This document shows, piece after piece, positions 13,134 to 15,913 of a stretch of DNA of 15,913 nt. The first letter of the stretch is position 1, and the number at the start of each line of letters is the position of its first letter. Source of the stretch: Cellvibrionales bacterium (lineage in GTDB: Bacteria; Pseudomonadota; Gammaproteobacteria; Pseudomonadales; JAHEGP01). The stretch covers positions 1-15,913 of the forward strand of contig JAHEGP010000046.1 in NCBI GenBank assembly GCA_024645065.1, in the 5' to 3' direction. The translations under genes and the position numbers were made by a program. Under the pieces are notes generated by a model. That model did no database searches. It worked only from the letters and a program-made list of their open reading frames with translations, and was not told where the DNA came from.

Positions 13134-14378
13134 TCACTTGTCGTAACGCAGAACTTCGGCTGGCAACAAGCGACTCGCGCGCCATGCTGGATAGAGGGTT
13201 GCCAATAAAGTCAGCACCAATGCCGTACCACATACCAGGGCTATATCCCCGGCACGAATATCCGCCGGCAAATAGGTGACCGGGTAGACTTCGGATTTCA
13301 GAAACTGGTAGTCCAGCAGCCGCTCAAGTCCCCGGACAAGGCTTGTTATATTATTGGCCAGCAGTAATCCGATCAGTGCACCGACAGAAGTACCCACCAG
13401 GCCAATAACCAGGCCCTGATAGACAAACAGTTTCATGATGTCGGGCTGGGCGAGGCCCATAGTCTGGAGAATAGCTATGTCCCCTTGTTTATCCCTGACC
13501 ACCATGATCATCGCGGTAACCACGTTAAAGGCGGCCACGGCAATAATGATGAAAACCAATAGCGACACCAACTTTTTCGAGAGTTGGATAGCCTCGAACA
13601 AATTGCCATGACTGCGCATCCAGTCCTGCACGTAATAGCGGGGAGGCAACTCCGCTAACACTTTACCAGCAATCCGGTTAGCCGCCATCAGATCGTTGAC
13701 CTTGAGTTGCACACCGTGCACCGAGGCGCCCAACTGCCCCAGTCGCTGGGCAAATCCCAGCGGAATGTAGGTCATAAAATTATCGATCTCGGTATTCGAC
13801 TCGTAGATACCGGCAACCTCGGCCCGCTGTATCATGGGCGCGAGCCTGCCGTCGCTGGAGCCGCTGCGGGGCAATACGACGGCAATGCTCTGCCCTACCG
13901 ACACGCCCAGCTGGTCCGCCAGCAATCGACTCAATACCACGGCACCAGCGTCGATTGCCAGGGCCTGAAGGCTGCCCTCGATCATGGTTTCCTGGACGAT
14001 CGACATGGCGGCTTCACGCTCGGGAATGACACCTTGTAACATGACCGCGTGAGCCCGGTTGCCAGCCATCAACATTGCCTGCAATTGAACGTAGGGAGCC
14101 GCCCCGAGCACCCCGTCGGCATTTTCAGCCAGCTCGACAACCCCGGGCCAATCCTCGATTCCCCCTGGCGCCATAATGCTGGCATGGGGCACCATCGCGA
14201 GAATTCGCTGGCGCATTTCCCGGTCGAATCCGTTCATCACAGAGAGCACCAGAATCAGTAAAGCCACACCCAGCGCAAGACCCACCGCAGAAACCCGGGA
14301 TAAAAACGCAACGAGGGGGGAACCCTGTCGCGCGGTGCCATAACGCAACCCCAGGAAGACCGACAAGGGATAAAACAA
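13134..14378 (-). CDS. lolE: Lipoprotein-releasing system permease LolE
   Basis: This 414-residue permease of the LolCDE ABC transporter extracts outer-membrane lipoproteins from the inner membrane and passes them to LolA; the length equals E. coli LolE. Topology is the MacB/FtsX type: TM1 about 23-48, a large periplasmic domain about 50-265, then TM2 about 268-293, TM3 about 314-341 and TM4 about 375-397. Conserved stretches include NGFDREMRQRIL (49-60), VAAFNVVTAMIM and the C-terminal YPAWRASRLLPAEVLRY. The start is a TTG two bases after the lolD stop, with AAGGA inside the end of lolD. The N terminus aligns with E. coli LolE (PLSxxxGLR). The assignment as LolE rather than LolC rests on its third place in the operon and its sequence flavour. 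Confidence 0.92.
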   Translation of the reverse strand: MFYPLSVFLGLRYGTARQGSPLVAFLSRVSAVGLALGVALLILVLSVMNGFDREMRQRILAMVPHASIMAPGGIEDWPGVVELAENADGVLGAAPYVQLQAMLMAGNRAHAVMLQGVIPEREAAMSIVQETMIEGSLQALAIDAGAVVLSRLLADQLGVSVGQSIAVVLPRSGSSDGRLAPMIQRAEVAGIYESNTEIDNFMTYIPLGFAQRLGQLGASVHGVQLKVNDLMAANRIAGKVLAELPPRYYVQDWMRSHGNLFEAIQLSKKLVSLLVFIIIAVAAFNVVTAMIMVVRDKQGDIAILQTMGLAQPDIMKLFVYQGLVIGLVGTSVGALIGLLLANNITSLVRGLERLLDYQFLKSEVYPVTYLPADIRAGDIALVCGTALVLTLLATLYPAWRASRLLPAEVLRYDK

Positions 14379-14380
14379 CT

Positions 14381-15097
14381 TCAGGCGTCCTTCACTACGG
14401 GTTGCAAATATCCACCGGTCAATTCCAGCACCCGGTCTACGTCAGTACGCAACTCGAAATCATGGGTCACGATCACCAGGGAAATGCCGAGACGGCTATT
14501 GAGATCCCATAACAAGTGCTGAACGTTTTCAGCGGTCTCCCGGTCCAGGTTCCCGGTAGGCTCATCGAGCAGGACGCAGGCGGGCTCGGTGACCAGCGCC
14601 CGGGCTATTGCAACCCGCTGGCGTTCACCCCCGGATAGTTCGGAGGGCTTATGCCCTACCCTTGCTGCGAGGCCGACCTGCTCCAGTATTGCAAAAGCAC
14701 GGTCACGCACCAGACTGATTGACTCACCCCGAATCAATAGCGGCATGGCGACATTTTCCAAAGCCGAAAACTCGCCCAGAAGATGGTGAAACTGGTAAAC
14801 GAAGCCCAGCGCGCGATTTCGCAGGCGCGCCCGTGCACTATTGTCGAGCCGGCTCATTGCTTCACCAGCCACCATAACCTCGCCGGAACTGGGCTGGTCA
14901 AGCCCGCCGAGTATGTTGAGCAAGGTAGACTTTCCCGACCCGGACCGCCCGACAATAGCAATCCGCTCACCCCGAACCACCTGAAGATCTATCGAACTTA
15001 GTACCGGGACTTTCTGAGGCCCCTGATCATAGACCTTGGCGACATCATGGCAGGCCAGTGCAAGCTCATCCGCTCCGCAAACGGCATCTCTATTCAT
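14381..15097 (-). CDS. lolD: Lipoprotein-releasing system ATP-binding protein LolD
   Basis: This 238-residue cytoplasmic ATPase drives the LolCE permease. It has Walker A GRSGSGKST at 50-58, Q-loop Q102, signature LSGGERQR at 154-161, Walker B CVLLDE at 174-179 followed by PTGNLD, and a switch histidine in VTHD near 212. YQFHHLLGEFSALENVAMP (101-119) is the typical LolD form of the region that contacts LolC/LolE. The start ATG overlaps the lolC stop by 8 bp and lolE starts 2 bp after its stop, so the three genes form one coupled operon. Confidence 0.97.
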   Translation of the reverse strand: MNRDAVCGADELALACHDVAKVYDQGPQKVPVLSSIDLQVVRGERIAIVGRSGSGKSTLLNILGGLDQPSSGEVMVAGEAMSRLDNSARARLRNRALGFVYQFHHLLGEFSALENVAMPLLIRGESISLVRDRAFAILEQVGLAARVGHKPSELSGGERQRVAIARALVTEPACVLLDEPTGNLDRETAENVQHLLWDLNSRLGISLVIVTHDFELRTDVDRVLELTGGYLQPVVKDA

Positions 15098-15913
15098 AGC
15101 GCAATACCTCGGCGGGCTGTATCTGGCTGGCGCGCCATGCCGGATAGATCGTTGCCAGCAGGGTCAGTGCCAGAGAACCGACCACCGTCCACAGAACATC
15201 AGCGAACTCCAGCTGCGACGGCAGTGCCGTTATGAAATATACGGAGGGGTCGAATACCTGGAAGCGGAGCAATTGTTCGAGTCCAGCCACCAGCGGACCA
15301 ATGCCCAGGGCAAGAGGTACACCGACCACCACGCCAAAGGTGACCCCCAGAAAACCGATAGCGAGCCCCTGTACCAGGAACAAGCCCAGCACCTGGCCGG
15401 CACTGGCGCCCATAGTACGCAGTACTGCTATATCAGCGCGTTTGTCCATCACCATCATGGTGAGGATCGATACGATATTGAACGCCGCCACCGCGACAAT
15501 GATGAACAGCATCAGGCCGATCATTATCTTTTCCATCTTCACGGCCTGGAACAAACTACCCTGCAGGCTGCTCCAGTCACTGAGCTTGTAGTCACCAGGC
15601 AACTGCTGCTGCAAGTTGGCAAGAATAGTCCCGGCCTTGTAAATATCGTCAAACTGCAATTGCAGGCCCTGTACACCGTCACCCATAGCAAACAATCGCT
15701 GGCCGTCGCCCAGATGGATAAAAGCCTCACTGGCATCGAGCTCGGCGCCAACTTCAAAAATGCCCACCACGGTAAATCCCCGCATCCGGGGAAATATGCC
15801 CACCGGAGTCACATTCACCCGGGGCAATACCACGGTGACGCTATCCCCTATCGTCACCCGCAGCCGCCGCGCCAGAATAGATCCGATGACGATATTGAAC
15901 TTGCCGGGCTCCA
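15090..15913 (-). CDS. lolC: Lipoprotein-releasing system permease LolC (5' end outside window)
   Basis: The frame is open to the right edge, so only about the last 273 residues are seen. They cover part of the periplasmic domain (with SILARRL near the edge), three membrane segments (starting at FIIVAVAAFNIVSILTMM, FLVQGLAIGFLGVTFGVV and VLWTVVGSLALTLLATI) and the terminal YPAWRASQIQPAEVLRYE, which closely matches the end of lolE. It is first in the lolC-lolD-lolE order and overlaps lolD by 8 bp. Being first, it is called LolC; the LolA-binding hook that separates LolC from LolE is not clearly resolved here. Confidence 0.93.
   Translation of the reverse strand, partial: EPGKFNIVIGSILARRLRVTIGDSVTVVLPRVNVTPVGIFPRMRGFTVVGIFEVGAELDASEAFIHLGDGQRLFAMGDGVQGLQLQFDDIYKAGTILANLQQQLPGDYKLSDWSSLQGSLFQAVKMEKIMIGLMLFIIVAVAAFNIVSILTMMVMDKRADIAVLRTMGASAGQVLGLFLVQGLAIGFLGVTFGVVVGVPLALGIGPLVAGLEQLLRFQVFDPSVYFITALPSQLEFADVLWTVVGSLALTLLATIYPAWRASQIQPAEVLRYE

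Overview
The window is a bacterial chromosome segment, almost certainly from a gammaproteobacterium. Base composition is moderately GC-rich and coding density is very high. Nearly every gene lies on the minus strand; the only plus-strand gene is a small DUF2062 membrane protein. Two gene orders point to the group. The first is gacA/uvrY - uvrC - pgsA - tRNA-Cys, the classic enterobacterial and pseudomonad order. The second is lolCDE - DUF2062 gene - comEC - exbB - exbD - msbA - lpxK - kdsB - murB, which resembles the Pseudomonas arrangement as I remember it. A Pseudomonadales or Cellvibrionales-like marine lineage is my best guess; it is an inference from gene order and protein flavour, not a database result.

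Layout in the direction of minus-strand transcription (right to left). At 15913-13134 is the lipoprotein-sorting ABC operon lolC (cut by the window edge), lolD, lolE. At 12609-13130 the DUF2062 gene runs convergently towards lolE. A 204-bp divergent control region (12405-12608) follows, with two perfect palindromes, a candidate comEC promoter and a hairpin just ahead of the comEC start. From 12404 to 4121 there is a tightly packed run: comEC (DNA-uptake channel), exbB/exbD (proton-driven motor pair), msbA (lipid A flippase), lpxK (lipid A 4'-kinase), kdsB (CMP-Kdo synthase), murB (peptidoglycan precursor reductase) and alkB (alkylation repair dioxygenase, overlapping murB). After a 98-bp gap come gacA/uvrY, uvrC, pgsA and a tRNA-Cys with its own sigma70-like promoter. 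The last 174 bp hold a strong stem-loop terminator, a near-palindrome and an 11-bp-period direct repeat.

Functionally this is an envelope-biogenesis neighbourhood (lipid A phosphorylation, Kdo activation, LPS flipping, peptidoglycan synthesis, lipoprotein release, phosphatidylglycerol synthesis) interleaved with DNA uptake and repair (comEC, alkB, uvrC) and a global response regulator. I found no insertion sequence, phage gene, CRISPR array or defence system. Most of the window is ordinary core genome. The points worth a second look are regulatory: the comEC leader hairpin and operators, a possible translational relay between kdsB and murB, the uncharacterised ExbBD pair in the LPS operon, and the structured segment downstream of tRNA-Cys.
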